Origin: a virus
Reading direction: 5' to 3' (one strand)
Virus record (IMG/VR): IMGVR_UViG_3300021139_000193
Span: 1 to 20,587 of that record
Length of the DNA: 20,587 bases
This document shows, piece after piece, positions 9,401 to 17,712 of this stretch. Position 1 is the first letter of the stretch, and every line of letters begins with the position of its first letter. A model generated the notes under the pieces. The model made no database searches, was not told the DNA's origin, and saw nothing but the letters and a program-made list of their open reading frames with translations. The translations under genes were made by a program, and so were the position numbers.

Positions 9401-10182
9401 AACTTAGAAGTATCTGGAGAATCTAATGATCTTTGAGCTAGAACTAATTTAATTTGATAACGATCAGCACCTGGAGCTTGATAGTTAAATGAGCCTTGAG
9501 CAGGATCAAGTAGCGCTGAGTCTGATGTATAATTAACAACATTTTCTTCAATATTCAAACCAACCATGCAAGTTGGAAGATTGCTTAAAGAATCTAAAAT
9601 AATTGTTTGTGGATCTAGCGTTACGAAATATCCATCAACAAAGAAAACGCCACCATTAATGCTTACAATAGAAGCTGCACTAGATGAATTGGCAGTTAAA
9701 AGTGTACCAATATCTGAACTTTCAGCACCAGTAACAACAGTTTGAATTTCATCGCCATCGGCAAATTCAATACCTGTTAAATATTTAACGGCAAGTGCAC
9801 CAGCGGAAGTGTTGCTTGCAAGACTTGTATCGACGGCAATAACTTTTGCTCTGATGATTTGTGGACCAGAGTTATAATTAACAATCAATTTATCGTTGAA
9901 GTCTTCAAGTGTAATTGGAATATTACCTTGATATGGTTGTAATTGTAAAGAAGTAACGCTGTTGTCGTATGTTAATTCAGAACCAGAAACGATAGAACCG
10001 TTTACAAAAATATTATTAGCAAATTCACCAATTTGGTTTTGTAGAATTGACTGGATTTGTGTTAATTCGCGAGCTTGGACAGCATATCCTGGCTTAAACA
10101 GAATTTGCATGTAACCATTTTGGTTTGCACCATTTGTCGCATTAAAGTCATCATAATATGGCGATAAGTCAAAATCTAGCAT
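6469..10182 (-). CDS. DUF4815-type virion structural protein, outer baseplate
   Basis: 1237 residues. The first 60 show the DUF4815 signature: 'FDLSPYYDDF', 'YMQILFKPGYAVQARELTQI', 'QSILQNQIGEFANNIF'. Further landmarks are 'GGVFFVDGYFVTLDPQTIIL' (residues 177-196), 'LDIAPGRAYVKGYEFDT' (320-336), 'INLRDTIDFRPTR' (884-896), 'YYLPRIDKLAL' (927-937) and 'LYNINVPAYTYY' (966-977). Residues 988-1026 form a short coiled coil (RYTMADIGNLDRRITAIEQY). After it, 'VQPYAFGEFLGHIALSPQID' (1117-1136) is the linker-plus-domain pattern of T4-like marine phages, followed by a Pro/Thr-rich tail. DUF4815 has no proven biochemical role. In such phages the gene follows gp8, so it is often treated as the gp9/gp10-position wedge or tail-pin protein; that role is inference. 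The start has AAGG about nine bases upstream, overlapping the gp8 stop. Confidence 0.85.
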   Translation of the reverse strand: MLDFDLSPYYDDFNATNGANQNGYMQILFKPGYAVQARELTQIQSILQNQIGEFANNIFVNGSIVSGSELTYDNSVTSLQLQPYQGNIPITLEDFNDKLIVNYNSGPQIIRAKVIAVDTSLASNTSAGALAVKYLTGIEFADGDEIQTVVTGAESSDIGTLLTANSSSAASIVSINGGVFFVDGYFVTLDPQTIILDSLSNLPTCMVGLNIEENVVNYTSDSALLDPAQGSFNYQAPGADRYQIKLVLAQRSLDSPDTSKFIRLMTIENGVVTSQLGNQYINNPVLAQRTYDQSGNFTVKPFIVTAADNTADSNNATFLLDIAPGRAYVKGYEFDTTGKISIVVDKARSTNTSNSYFLTLDYGNYVTTTNVHSGNAGFFNLTQFPNVDLHMITSAQINTANQWAYSNTKIGTARIRDIEYAGSNSFYAYLTDIKTNPITANAGNVSSNTRYLSLPAYFSTVANAYIGTTISIVAGNSSGDVRNVVTHDTSNGALYVDVPFSQLPSPNTQFVLNYGTQSIQTMVQTPATYTAANVYATQNAINGGVYPVLDISPLGQTSVTPGSTIPGNTIVYQSTGYNTLLFPLPNSYVSQNSISKVSFYSRKTLLSQTFASGNLTISSGSGLNTGTEVLTFGVTNGWVSDILANEDVFVVVKSNTGSTLANGTVIVFNKNGGACTSGNGIYQTSPTSMTINVASGGTFTGDIIFTVQEGNPTGAETYARRTKTLVPANAFVQLQTYDIPSTATAVLGVTGVSVNTSTGYIWFNGSSPITSLTAGVPQSLYVPDIVNIVKVYDSGNLSYAPNTVNAIDLTSSFTFSTGQTDNYYDHGSITLKPGYPAPQGQVLVVTQFFNHDTTAGFFNADSYSSSIYASGAIPVYNSAKLGQINLRDTIDFRPTRTIGTLSNVATFTLSPFITPDPEYPMELNYSYYLPRIDKLALSSTQTFKLISGTPSLTPVAPPDSENSMTLYNINVPAYTYYSSNVGLTYVNNQRYTMADIGNLDRRITAIEQYVVLSQLQQSVLQQSVAYQNGSAVKNVYGAVTDSFNDNSILDVNNPDISVSFVSGNCIPLITQTPIKFDFTGKTNTGAFFQNTNDKTTSLIFTESPIITQNTATTSIEVQPYAFGEFLGHIALSPQIDYFYSQTLIPANYDQPNNPPPVTSNTKPIVGTGVIPGNPTSRTITTTSVGGQLREVQLGSVSSVYFNASIGGVATVQTSPPGTSSEDTDPSTAKADPNTRLA

Positions 10183-10193
10183 TTCTTGTTACC

Positions 10194-11822
10194 TTATAAT
10201 TCGATTACTATCTTAATCTGCTCTGTCTGATCAATTGAACGTGAAACTGCAGATCTATTTTGCACATAAAGAATTTCTCCAGTATAACTTTGAATACCTG
10301 GAGGAACTTCGTTAAATGCCGTTGCAGATCCACCCAACTTACCCTGAATTTGAGAATAAGGAGTAAATGTTCCTCTGATATTATTTAGGTAGAGAATATT
10401 ATTTACGTTATCCCAGTTTACGATTGTTCCAGTAAATGTTGGGTTGCCAACAAGACCTTGATAAGCTGTGTCGCCCATTTGAAATAAAGAGCCAGCTTTA
10501 ACTGGACCAGTGTAAATTCCAATTGTTACATTGTAAATTGAACCCGAAGCAGCGTTAGATGTATTTGCGCTGGTTTCTGGATTTTGAATAATTGAAATTT
10601 GATAGTATTGAAATGGGTTTGGAGACAATCCAGAGCCTACTGGGATTAATCCACCTTCGTCGAAGATTAACTCGGGACACAACATAATATTGGTTGCACC
10701 AAGCTCCAAGGAGGTGTTGGACCCATGTCCACCTTCTGGGGAAATAATCGCTCTAAGAACGGCTGTATTTCCAGTTGGAGTAGATTGATTTACAGTTACA
10801 TTTGCATAAGTGTAACCCTGGCCACCATTTAGAATTTGATAGCCAACGATTGCACCAGTTGAATCAACTTGAGCCACAATATTAGCACCAGTTCCATCAC
10901 CAGTTACTGTAATAATTGCAGCGTTGCTGGTTGCAACGTTAGAGTTGTATCCTGTTCCACCATTTACAATTCTTAAAATATCAATACGACCATGTACCGC
11001 TGAGTCTAAAACAGAAGCATCAGTGACGACTGGCATCCATTGTGTGGTGAAGAACTTTTGTTTTAATCCTCCAGGAATGGTGTACATATATTTCCATTTG
11101 TAGCCATCTGAGGTTTGAATATACGGATTAGTTGGAAGATCGCCACCAAGACTAATCATTGGCATTACTGTTGATGGCAGTCCAGTATTATTTGGATTTG
11201 TTATTTCTTTTCCAGCGTTACTGTCTAGACATTTAAAAACTTGGTCGTATGAATTTCTAACGTAAAATTGATTATAGAAATATGGGAAAGATGATGAATA
11301 ATTAAATGCCTGTATTGCTGTTGCTGAGAATGTTGGTCCAGAGTTCACTATCATTTGTGTGTTGGAAGTGATCGCAACAATTTCTTTTGTTTCGTAACTT
11401 TGAGTTGCAGAGTTAGCATATGCGATATATTGACCAACACCAAAATCTAAGAAGAAAGTTGTATTGTTCCCAACAATAGTATTATTTGACGAAGTAATTG
11501 TAATTGTACCATTGCCAGCATCATAGTCGTCATACGTGAACATGTCAAGTTGATTATCGTAAGCGACATAGTAACTATTTGCAGCCCAATCAACTCTAGG
11601 AATCACAAAACTGAAGTCAGAAGCAGTTAATTTTTTAAGAGCAACTAAATTGTCAAAAACAAAGTTGTCGGAATCGGTGCTATTGTTTGCACTTGGAATA
11701 GAACCATTAGCCCAAGGAACTACTGCTCCAATACCAAGATAAGTGTTGCTAGTTACAATCCAAGAATTTTCTAAAGCTGTCGCTAAAAGAACTTTTTGTT
11801 TTACAGTAAGTAGGCTGCTCAT
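10194..11822 (-). CDS. gp8: gp8-like baseplate wedge protein
   Basis: In T4, gp8 (334 residues) is a dimer linking gp7 to the outer wedge. Here residues 8-85 match the family start (KVLLATALENSWIVTSNTYL, FVFDNLVALKKLTASDFSFV, PRVDWAANSYYVAYD). Residues 184-250 hold the typical core 'NQFYVRNSYDQVFKCLD' and 'TSDGYKWKYMYTIP'. The protein is about 200 residues longer than T4 gp8. The extra length sits in a 'TITITSSNNTIVG' type insertion at residues 104-165 and a GxGY double module at 281-358 (LRIVNGGTGYNS, VTGDGTGANI, YQILNGGQGYTYANVTV). AAGG at 11829-11832 supports the start, twelve bases after the previous stop. The C-terminus 'ILYVQNRSAVSRSIDQTEQI' followed by a hydrophobic strand resembles the end of gp8 relatives. 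Order 6-(7)-8 is the T4 order. Confidence 0.88.
   Translation of the reverse strand: MSSLLTVKQKVLLATALENSWIVTSNTYLGIGAVVPWANGSIPSANNSTDSDNFVFDNLVALKKLTASDFSFVIPRVDWAANSYYVAYDNQLDMFTYDDYDAGNGTITITSSNNTIVGNNTTFFLDFGVGQYIAYANSATQSYETKEIVAITSNTQMIVNSGPTFSATAIQAFNYSSSFPYFYNQFYVRNSYDQVFKCLDSNAGKEITNPNNTGLPSTVMPMISLGGDLPTNPYIQTSDGYKWKYMYTIPGGLKQKFFTTQWMPVVTDASVLDSAVHGRIDILRIVNGGTGYNSNVATSNAAIITVTGDGTGANIVAQVDSTGAIVGYQILNGGQGYTYANVTVNQSTPTGNTAVLRAIISPEGGHGSNTSLELGATNIMLCPELIFDEGGLIPVGSGLSPNPFQYYQISIIQNPETSANTSNAASGSIYNVTIGIYTGPVKAGSLFQMGDTAYQGLVGNPTFTGTIVNWDNVNNILYLNNIRGTFTPYSQIQGKLGGSATAFNEVPPGIQSYTGEILYVQNRSAVSRSIDQTEQIKIVIEL
10749..10982 (-). repeat. Double GxGY module in gp8-like protein
   Basis: Residues 281-358 hold two units, 'DILRIVNGGTGYNSNVATSN' with 'VTGDGTGANI', and 'VGYQILNGGQGYTYANVTVN'. 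T4 gp8 is about 200 residues shorter, so this is probably part of the extra material. Confidence 0.8.
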
Positions 11823-11834
11823 GTTTAACCTTGA

Positions 11835-14800
11835 TTATTGATTATTAATAAATGTATATGAAGTTCCATTAAACTGCGGATAGATATAATACGACTGGTT
11901 GGCAACATTAGTTGTCAGCAAGTTCGCTGGTGTATCTACAGTTAAAGCATTACCACTAGTGCTTACATAAACTACGTTAGCATTAAATCTAGTGTTAGCG
12001 ACGCCAAGATCAAATGCGATTCCATCACCAATTAAGATCTGACCATAAACATTTGTTGTTTGCGGCATGACCACAAATGTATTTGAAACAGATGGTATAG
12101 TCAATGTCACATTACTTGTTGAATCTATTGGAGCTTTCAATTGAGTATTTAGTATGGCGATTTGATTTGCTGAATAGTAAGCAACGATTGTTGCAGTATT
12201 TGGAGAATAGATCACAACATTACTTGTTCCGTCTAAAGTTGCTCCTAGGTTTCTATCTAGAACAGCGATTTGGTTTGCGCCATAATATGCTGTAATGTTT
12301 GCAGTGTTTGGAGAAGCTGATGCGCCTGTTCCACCCACAACCTTTAAGAAATAGCCGTTGTAGTATCCAGTTGTGGTGTTGGCTGCAAAAGTTGCTGTGT
12401 TTAGGTTTACGTGGTTTGCAGTATTGCCTGCACCAATAGTTAAATTGATGGTGTTGCAGATATATCCGCTTCCATGTGTAACTTGAATTACGCCATTATT
12501 GTAATAATTGTCGACTGTTGTGTTGGCGATGAAGTTGGCAGTGTTCAAGTTTACAGTGTTTGCATTTCCAGTTGTGTTGAACTGTGAAATTGTATAGTTT
12601 GATGCACTGTAATTAATTGTCTCTAGATATCCTGGACCCAAGAACATTGTATTACTTTCCATAGTCAAATGAGTATTGTCAGTAATATTTGTAATAATCT
12701 TGACTTGTTCTCTGTTTCCTAATCCTGAACCGATAACAACAAAGTCGCCAACTTTAGCATTCGCAGCAAAGTGTGTGCTTGTTCCAACTAGAACTGCGTT
12801 AGACCAATATGAGTTAGATGTAACTGTTCCGTTTAGAATATTAAATGTTGATAAGTTTGCAGTTAAATCGATTTGGTTAAATTCATTGTCTGAAATTGTC
12901 ATATAAGACAATACTTGAGTTCCAGTTGGGTGTAGAATATTCAACAGTGTATTTTTATATTCTGTTAATGCTTCCTTAACCTGAATAATATAAGAGAAGT
13001 TATGGTATTCTGTATTGGCTTGTAGATATTGGTCTGCGCTCAATTGACCATCGGTATTTAAATAATAGCCTGGATATTGAATCAATCCGTTTAAGAAGAT
13101 TGCGTTTGCTCTTGCTTTACCATTACCATAAACCTTAGCAACTACAGAACCGCTGTTTACAACAGGTGCAACATTAATTGCAGCATTAGAGAATACAAGA
13201 TTCGCGTTAGGTAATAATGTTCCAGTATAGTTGTAGAGTCTTATTGAGGAGTTAGCCAATAATCCTGCATATTGAGAACCAAATTTATCAAAAAATGCTG
13301 TAAATGTTGCAGTCTTTGCATTAGCGCCCTGATACACGAAATCGTCTTCATGTAAAGTTGAATATCTAAATATTACATTAGAATTATTTTGTTGAACTGG
13401 TAAGTCAATAATCGCCAATGAAACATTTGGTGTTGTTTGATAATCGAATCCACGACTTACGATTCTAAAGTCATAAATTTGACCGATGTTGGTTACGGAA
13501 ACGTCAAAGTTCGCGCCTTCATCAAAACCATAAGCAACTAATTGTGCACCAGTTCCACTTGCAGCGTTTTGAGTATTTGCACTGTTAGCCAAATAAATTG
13601 GAGTTGTTGTTGAGATTGGATAAGTGTATCCTTCGCCAGGATTTGTTACAGATACTGTTGCGATAGATCCATTAGCATGAGTAGTGAAGCTGAATGTTGC
13701 ACCATGGCCAAGGGAGTTATTGATTACAATAACATCTTTAGTTGTATCGTATCCTATTCCTGCTGAAATAATTTGAACATTTGCGATTTGGCCAATGTCT
13801 CTGATAGATTGTACTGTGTTAGCGTGTTCTGAAATATTTGTTGGATCGTTATATCCAGCATAAACAACAGAGAAATCAGATTCAAATTGAGAATCTAATG
13901 AGATAGTTGGTTTAGATTTAAAGCCAAATCCACCATTGATCACATTCATCGATGTGATCTTACCAACTTGGAGATTGGTTGATGTGAACGACTTACTTAA
14001 GGACACATTAGCGTTTTCGTAAAACACAACAGCATTTGTAGTTGCGTTTGGAGCCACACTTAATGGTGGTGTTTGTGGAAGTGGTATAAATGTAGCAACA
14101 CCTGTTGAACCGTTGTATGCAGTAATTAATCCTGCAGAACCTGCTCCAGCTCCAGCCACAAATTCAATTAAGGAGTTGTTATAGTAACCATTAACTGCGC
14201 TTGGTGTGAATGTTGTGCTATGAAGATTTACAGTGCTTAAGCTGTTACCTGCACCAGTGCATCCATTAATGAAGATTTGGTTATTAGCAAATCCATAATA
14301 TTGATCTGCATATAGAACAACATTACTTGTAGAGTCTAAAGTTGCACCCAAATATGGTGCGCCCAACACAGCAAGTTGATTTGATGAGAAATATTGTTCA
14401 ATAATTGCAATATTTGGAGAAGCTGAGTGTCCTGTTCCAGAAACAACTTGAAGATAGTAGTTTCTATAGAAATTATCAATGGTCGTATTTGCTTGGAAAG
14501 TTGCTGTATTTAAATTTACAGTTTGAGTTGTTGTGCCAGAAGTTGAGATTCCATTGATTGTATATGTGTTAGCGTAGAACTCAATTGTTGAATTAGCAAT
14601 AAATTCAATTGCATCTGTATTAACAATAATTGAGTTTGCGGCAACGTTAATATAATCTACTGATTGAACAACAACATTTGCTCCAATACCTGTATCTGAA
14701 ACAACAGTAACGACAGTGTTAGGGAATGTTCTATATCCCCAACCACCACTTTCCGTACCGACAGAATAGATTGATCCAACGCTGACATTGTTGACATAGG

Positions 14801-15650
14801 CAACAGCTTTAGTTGCTTGCGGAGTGTTTGCTAAACCACCAAAGATAACAACTGGATCTCCAGGATAGTTAATAGTTCCATCAAAATTATAAGTTGGTCC
14901 ATTATAGTTAAGACCTTGATAATTTGGATTAATTACGATATTTGAAAGAGAACCAATAATCTTTTGTTGGAATGAGAATTGTTCAGTGTTAGCGTATGTG
15001 CCATTTACAATCAGGTTTTCTTCAGCGACAAACGGTGCGCTAATATTTGATAGATAAATCTCAACAACTTCAAATCCGAATTCTGGATCAACAGTCAAAT
15101 ATGCAGACTCAATAGTACAAGTTGAGTTAGAAACAGAGCCAATACCCTGTCTTTGAACAAGATTGTTTGGGTCGAAATTTGGACCAACATTAACACTTGG
15201 ATATCCACCAGTTCCTAAGATACATTTAACTGATTGTGGAATCTGCCACTTACCATCTGAGGCTTTTAATATGTTATTCTTTGGATAGAAAACTTCTGCA
15301 TCTTCATTATAAAGAACTCTAAAAAGAAACTTTAAAGAATTCTCGCTACCTTTGGTTACATAAAATTCTCTAGCAGCTTTAATAAGTTTACGTTCATCAG
15401 CAGCAATGTCTTGAGGAAAATATGGAAGAAAGTCGTTAATGAAATATTGAATAAATTGATCTGTGGTTTCGTCTACGTCTTTATAGCTCAATAAATTATT
15501 AGTTTGATAAAGAACAGCACCAGTATTTGAATTTTCTAACCACTGGTAATATGCCTTGACGAAAGCAACAAAATTTGGATTATTGGCTACAATGAATTCT
15601 GGAAATTGAGATTCCAATAATCCTGATGTTGTTAATGTTGTATTTGCCAT
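11835..15650 (-). CDS. Large baseplate wedge protein in gp7 position
   Basis: A 1271-residue structural protein between gp6 and gp8, where T4 has gp7 (1032 residues). Homology to T4 gp7 itself cannot be shown here. The first 140 residues are a conserved helical head: 'SQFPEFIVANNPNFVAFVKA', 'FIQYFINDFLPYFPQDIAAD', 'RKLIKAAREFYVTKGSENSL', 'FLFRVLYNEDAEVFYPKNNI'. Residues 840-920 form a second conserved block (GNGKARANAIFLNGLIQYPG, YLNTDGQLSADQYLQ, YHNFSYIIQVKEAL, ILHPTG). Heads and blocks like these occur in baseplate structural proteins of T4-like marine phages. Between and after them lie repeated beta modules: roughly 70-residue 'VNLNTATF...TLDGTSNVVIY' copies near 378-447, 473-545 and 1080-1149, half copies at 1032-1062 and 1151-1186, and GxGY modules at 564-745. 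The start sits one base after the gp6 stop (TAAtATG) with no Shine-Dalgarno, which suggests re-initiation. Confidence 0.82.
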   Translation of the reverse strand: MANTTLTTSGLLESQFPEFIVANNPNFVAFVKAYYQWLENSNTGAVLYQTNNLLSYKDVDETTDQFIQYFINDFLPYFPQDIAADERKLIKAAREFYVTKGSENSLKFLFRVLYNEDAEVFYPKNNILKASDGKWQIPQSVKCILGTGGYPSVNVGPNFDPNNLVQRQGIGSVSNSTCTIESAYLTVDPEFGFEVVEIYLSNISAPFVAEENLIVNGTYANTEQFSFQQKIIGSLSNIVINPNYQGLNYNGPTYNFDGTINYPGDPVVIFGGLANTPQATKAVAYVNNVSVGSIYSVGTESGGWGYRTFPNTVVTVVSDTGIGANVVVQSVDYINVAANSIIVNTDAIEFIANSTIEFYANTYTINGISTSGTTTQTVNLNTATFQANTTIDNFYRNYYLQVVSGTGHSASPNIAIIEQYFSSNQLAVLGAPYLGATLDSTSNVVLYADQYYGFANNQIFINGCTGAGNSLSTVNLHSTTFTPSAVNGYYNNSLIEFVAGAGAGSAGLITAYNGSTGVATFIPLPQTPPLSVAPNATTNAVVFYENANVSLSKSFTSTNLQVGKITSMNVINGGFGFKSKPTISLDSQFESDFSVVYAGYNDPTNISEHANTVQSIRDIGQIANVQIISAGIGYDTTKDVIVINNSLGHGATFSFTTHANGSIATVSVTNPGEGYTYPISTTTPIYLANSANTQNAASGTGAQLVAYGFDEGANFDVSVTNIGQIYDFRIVSRGFDYQTTPNVSLAIIDLPVQQNNSNVIFRYSTLHEDDFVYQGANAKTATFTAFFDKFGSQYAGLLANSSIRLYNYTGTLLPNANLVFSNAAINVAPVVNSGSVVAKVYGNGKARANAIFLNGLIQYPGYYLNTDGQLSADQYLQANTEYHNFSYIIQVKEALTEYKNTLLNILHPTGTQVLSYMTISDNEFNQIDLTANLSTFNILNGTVTSNSYWSNAVLVGTSTHFAANAKVGDFVVIGSGLGNREQVKIITNITDNTHLTMESNTMFLGPGYLETINYSASNYTISQFNTTGNANTVNLNTANFIANTTVDNYYNNGVIQVTHGSGYICNTINLTIGAGNTANHVNLNTATFAANTTTGYYNGYFLKVVGGTGASASPNTANITAYYGANQIAVLDRNLGATLDGTSNVVIYSPNTATIVAYYSANQIAILNTQLKAPIDSTSNVTLTIPSVSNTFVVMPQTTNVYGQILIGDGIAFDLGVANTRFNANVVYVSTSGNALTVDTPANLLTTNVANQSYYIYPQFNGTSYTFINNQ
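12093..12557 (-). repeat. C-terminal 'VNLNTATF...TLDGTSNV' modules of the gp7-position protein
   Basis: Residues 1032-1062 (TVNLNTANFIANTTVDNYYN), 1080-1149 (HVNLNTATFAANTTTGYYNG, then ANQIAVLDRNLGATLDGTSN) and 1151-1186 (YYSANQIAILN, then DSTSNVTL) are one complete and two half copies of a roughly 70-residue module. Earlier full copies lie at 14310-14519 and 14016-14234. The half copies suggest unequal recombination or domain insertion. Confidence 0.85.
13416..13964 (-). repeat. Four GxGY beta modules in the gp7-position protein
   Basis: Residues 564-745 hold four related units: 'ITSMNVINGGFGFKSKPTIS', 'IANVQIISAGIGYDTTKDVI', 'IATVSVTNPGEGYTYP' and 'IYDFRIVSRGFDYQTTPNVS'. Each has a beta strand, a Gly-x-Gly-aromatic turn, and a second strand, often followed by a GTGA-like loop. 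A further diverged unit lies at residues 290-333. Confidence 0.8.
14016..14519 (-). repeat. Central copies of the 70-residue module in the gp7-position protein
   Basis: Residues 378-447 (TVNLNTATFQANTTIDNFYR, then LGATLDSTSNVVLY) match residues 1080-1149 closely. Residues 473-545 (TVNLHSTTFTPSAVNGYYNN, then GAGAGSAGLITAYNGSTGVA) are a more diverged copy. Spacing from the C-terminal copies is about 600 residues, with the conserved second block between them. Confidence 0.85.
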
Positions 15651-15651
15651 A

Positions 15652-17712
15652 TTATGATGATACTGCGTTTAAGATTACTGACACTGCAGTTAAGCTTGTT
15701 TGATCTAATGTTAAAATAATTTGATTTTTAGATGAGAAACTATAATTATCTGGTTGCGCAAATATAGAAAGAACCCCATCAGTTCCAATAACACTTAATG
15801 GATAAAAATTATTCAACGTAACTATACCATTAATGTAATCAATTGTTCCTGCTGTTGGGTTTAAAATATGTTTAACATTATTGGTGTCAAAGTAGTATGT
15901 TCTTAGCACACCAGTTCCTCCAGTTAAGTTAGGAGTTAATGATGCGCCTGTGCCGCCACCGCCAGATAATGTGATTGCTGCTGTCGTATAGTTGTTACCT
16001 GCAACATCAACTACGACAGAATTAATTTGACCATTAACAATAATAGGATATGCGTTTGCACCTAGACCATCACCTTCAATCGTGATAGTTGGTGCTGTTG
16101 TGTATGCATAACCTGGGGAGTTAATTGTTACACTTTCAATACTTCCGAAATCAAATGGAGTTTCTTCAATGTAACATTCTTGTTCGTTACCGCTTGAATC
16201 TAATTGAATAAAGCCTGTTGAGTATAATCTGTCGTTAGAAATTCCATGATGTAGAGAAGTTCCAAATTTAATAGTATATGTTTCAGATTCTAATATACTT
16301 GGAGAGAATCGTTTCTCAATATAAATTGTTCCTGTTGATGACTGGATTGCTTGGTTTGTTCCGTCAATTGCAGCTAGGAATTTTGAATACTGGAATGATG
16401 AATTAAATGTGTTTAAATTTGTATTTGCGAAATTGTAAACAGTATTGACGATTGAAGAAATAAGATTTTGTTGTGACTGTGTTGTTTGAGAAGGATCATA
16501 ATTTACAGTCAGATTAAAGTTTAAAAAGTCGTAATCTGGATTTACAAAATTTGGAGTAACTGTTAAAACACTAAATGGTCTGATAATATCATTGATTAGA
16601 TAGTCTACTTGAGATGTAGTTGTGACATATCCATTTTTTGGTTTAGCTGAAATAAACACTTGACCATAAACTGGTGGAACTTCTTCCTCACCACCCCAAA
16701 CGGTAACTGAATCAAAATAAGGGTAATTTTTATTGATAATCGTAATATAGTCATTCTTAGTGACAATTCTGTTTTGAGCAATAAAAGATTTAGGAGCATT
16801 GAATTTTATATTTGCAACACTTTCTATCGGTTCTCCACCAAAAGAAGGCGTCGCAGTGACAACTGATGATGTCGAACCATCTAATAGAGTTGCCTGCATT
16901 GAGAATGATTGTAAATCGTTTGCGTTATCAGCGTTCGTCACCAAGTAAGAAACGGTTACGATATTTCCGTCAACTAGACTTGAACTTATTACTCCATCTC
17001 CAAAATAAATTAAGTAATTTAAATTTGAACCTTCCTCAACAAAATACACATTGCTGTTCGCAGTAACAGTTGTCGCGTCTTCAGCCAAAGTGAACACATT
17101 ATATGAAGGATTAGTTGTTGATGCTTGTACGATAACCTGTAGAGTTGAAATATCAATATTCTGATCAACCAAATCAAAATATTGAGATGGGTTTTCTGCT
17201 ACACTATAATTGAAAGATTTGATTACTGGAACACCTTCTTTAACAACAGTGCTGTTAAATATGAAATTTGATCCAGTGTTCGCAACATTTTCAGTATCAT
17301 CTACTGTGTAGAAAGTGTATGTTGCTCCACCTAAACTTGCAGCAACAAACGGTGTGAATCTTGGAATGTATAAAGAGGTTGTTGTATCACCAGGAGCTTT
17401 TGTGACAGTGACATTTAAAATTGCTTGTGCAGCAATAGAAGATCTAGAAGTATATCCTAAAGCTTTAGCTTGAGAAACAACTGAGGATCTTAAGACGGCT
17501 GTATCTAAAAACATCTCATTGGCAATCATATTCATATAAAATGCATTATAGAATGTATTGTATGAAAGAATGTCTAAAAGAACATTAAAAGCCGAACCTT
17601 GGAAATTATAATCTGCAAATTGAGATTGACTCTGTAAATATGTAACCAGATTTTGCTTTATAGTGTCAAAATCTAAAGAGGTTAATTGAATTTGTGAAGT
17701 ATTGTTAGCCAT
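15652..17712 (-). CDS. gp6: gp6-like baseplate wedge protein
   Basis: In T4, gp6 forms the inner ring that joins the wedges and changes shape on contraction; it is related to P2 gpJ (Baseplate_J). This protein has 686 residues against 660 in T4. The N-terminus 'LDFDTIKQNLVTYLQSQSQF' followed by 'GSAFNVLLDILSYNTFYNAF' and 'NEMFLDTAVLRSSVVSQAKA' is diagnostic. Residues 303-357 hold the second conserved core (FNAPKSFIAQNRIVTKNDY, SVTVWGGEE, YGQVFISAKP). Residues 524-600 contain a Gly-rich 'PGYAYTTAPTITIEGDGLGA' type module that looks inserted before the C-terminal region; related modules occur in three downstream genes. The start codon overlaps the gp25 stop (TAATG), with AAAGG about eight bases upstream. 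The order 25-6 and the 1-base overlap argue for coordinated synthesis of wedge parts. Confidence 0.94.
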   Translation of the reverse strand: MANNTSQIQLTSLDFDTIKQNLVTYLQSQSQFADYNFQGSAFNVLLDILSYNTFYNAFYMNMIANEMFLDTAVLRSSVVSQAKALGYTSRSSIAAQAILNVTVTKAPGDTTTSLYIPRFTPFVAASLGGATYTFYTVDDTENVANTGSNFIFNSTVVKEGVPVIKSFNYSVAENPSQYFDLVDQNIDISTLQVIVQASTTNPSYNVFTLAEDATTVTANSNVYFVEEGSNLNYLIYFGDGVISSSLVDGNIVTVSYLVTNADNANDLQSFSMQATLLDGSTSSVVTATPSFGGEPIESVANIKFNAPKSFIAQNRIVTKNDYITIINKNYPYFDSVTVWGGEEEVPPVYGQVFISAKPKNGYVTTTSQVDYLINDIIRPFSVLTVTPNFVNPDYDFLNFNLTVNYDPSQTTQSQQNLISSIVNTVYNFANTNLNTFNSSFQYSKFLAAIDGTNQAIQSSTGTIYIEKRFSPSILESETYTIKFGTSLHHGISNDRLYSTGFIQLDSSGNEQECYIEETPFDFGSIESVTINSPGYAYTTAPTITIEGDGLGANAYPIIVNGQINSVVVDVAGNNYTTAAITLSGGGGTGASLTPNLTGGTGVLRTYYFDTNNVKHILNPTAGTIDYINGIVTLNNFYPLSVIGTDGVLSIFAQPDNYSFSSKNQIILTLDQTSLTAVSVILNAVSS
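15913..16143 (-). repeat. Double GxGY-type module in gp6
   Basis: Residues 524-600 hold 'SIESVTINSPGYAYTTAPTI' with 'EGDGLGANA', then 'INSVVVDVAGNNYTTAAITL' with 'GGGGTGASL'. The pattern is the same as in the gp8-like and gp7-position proteins. Confidence 0.75.
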
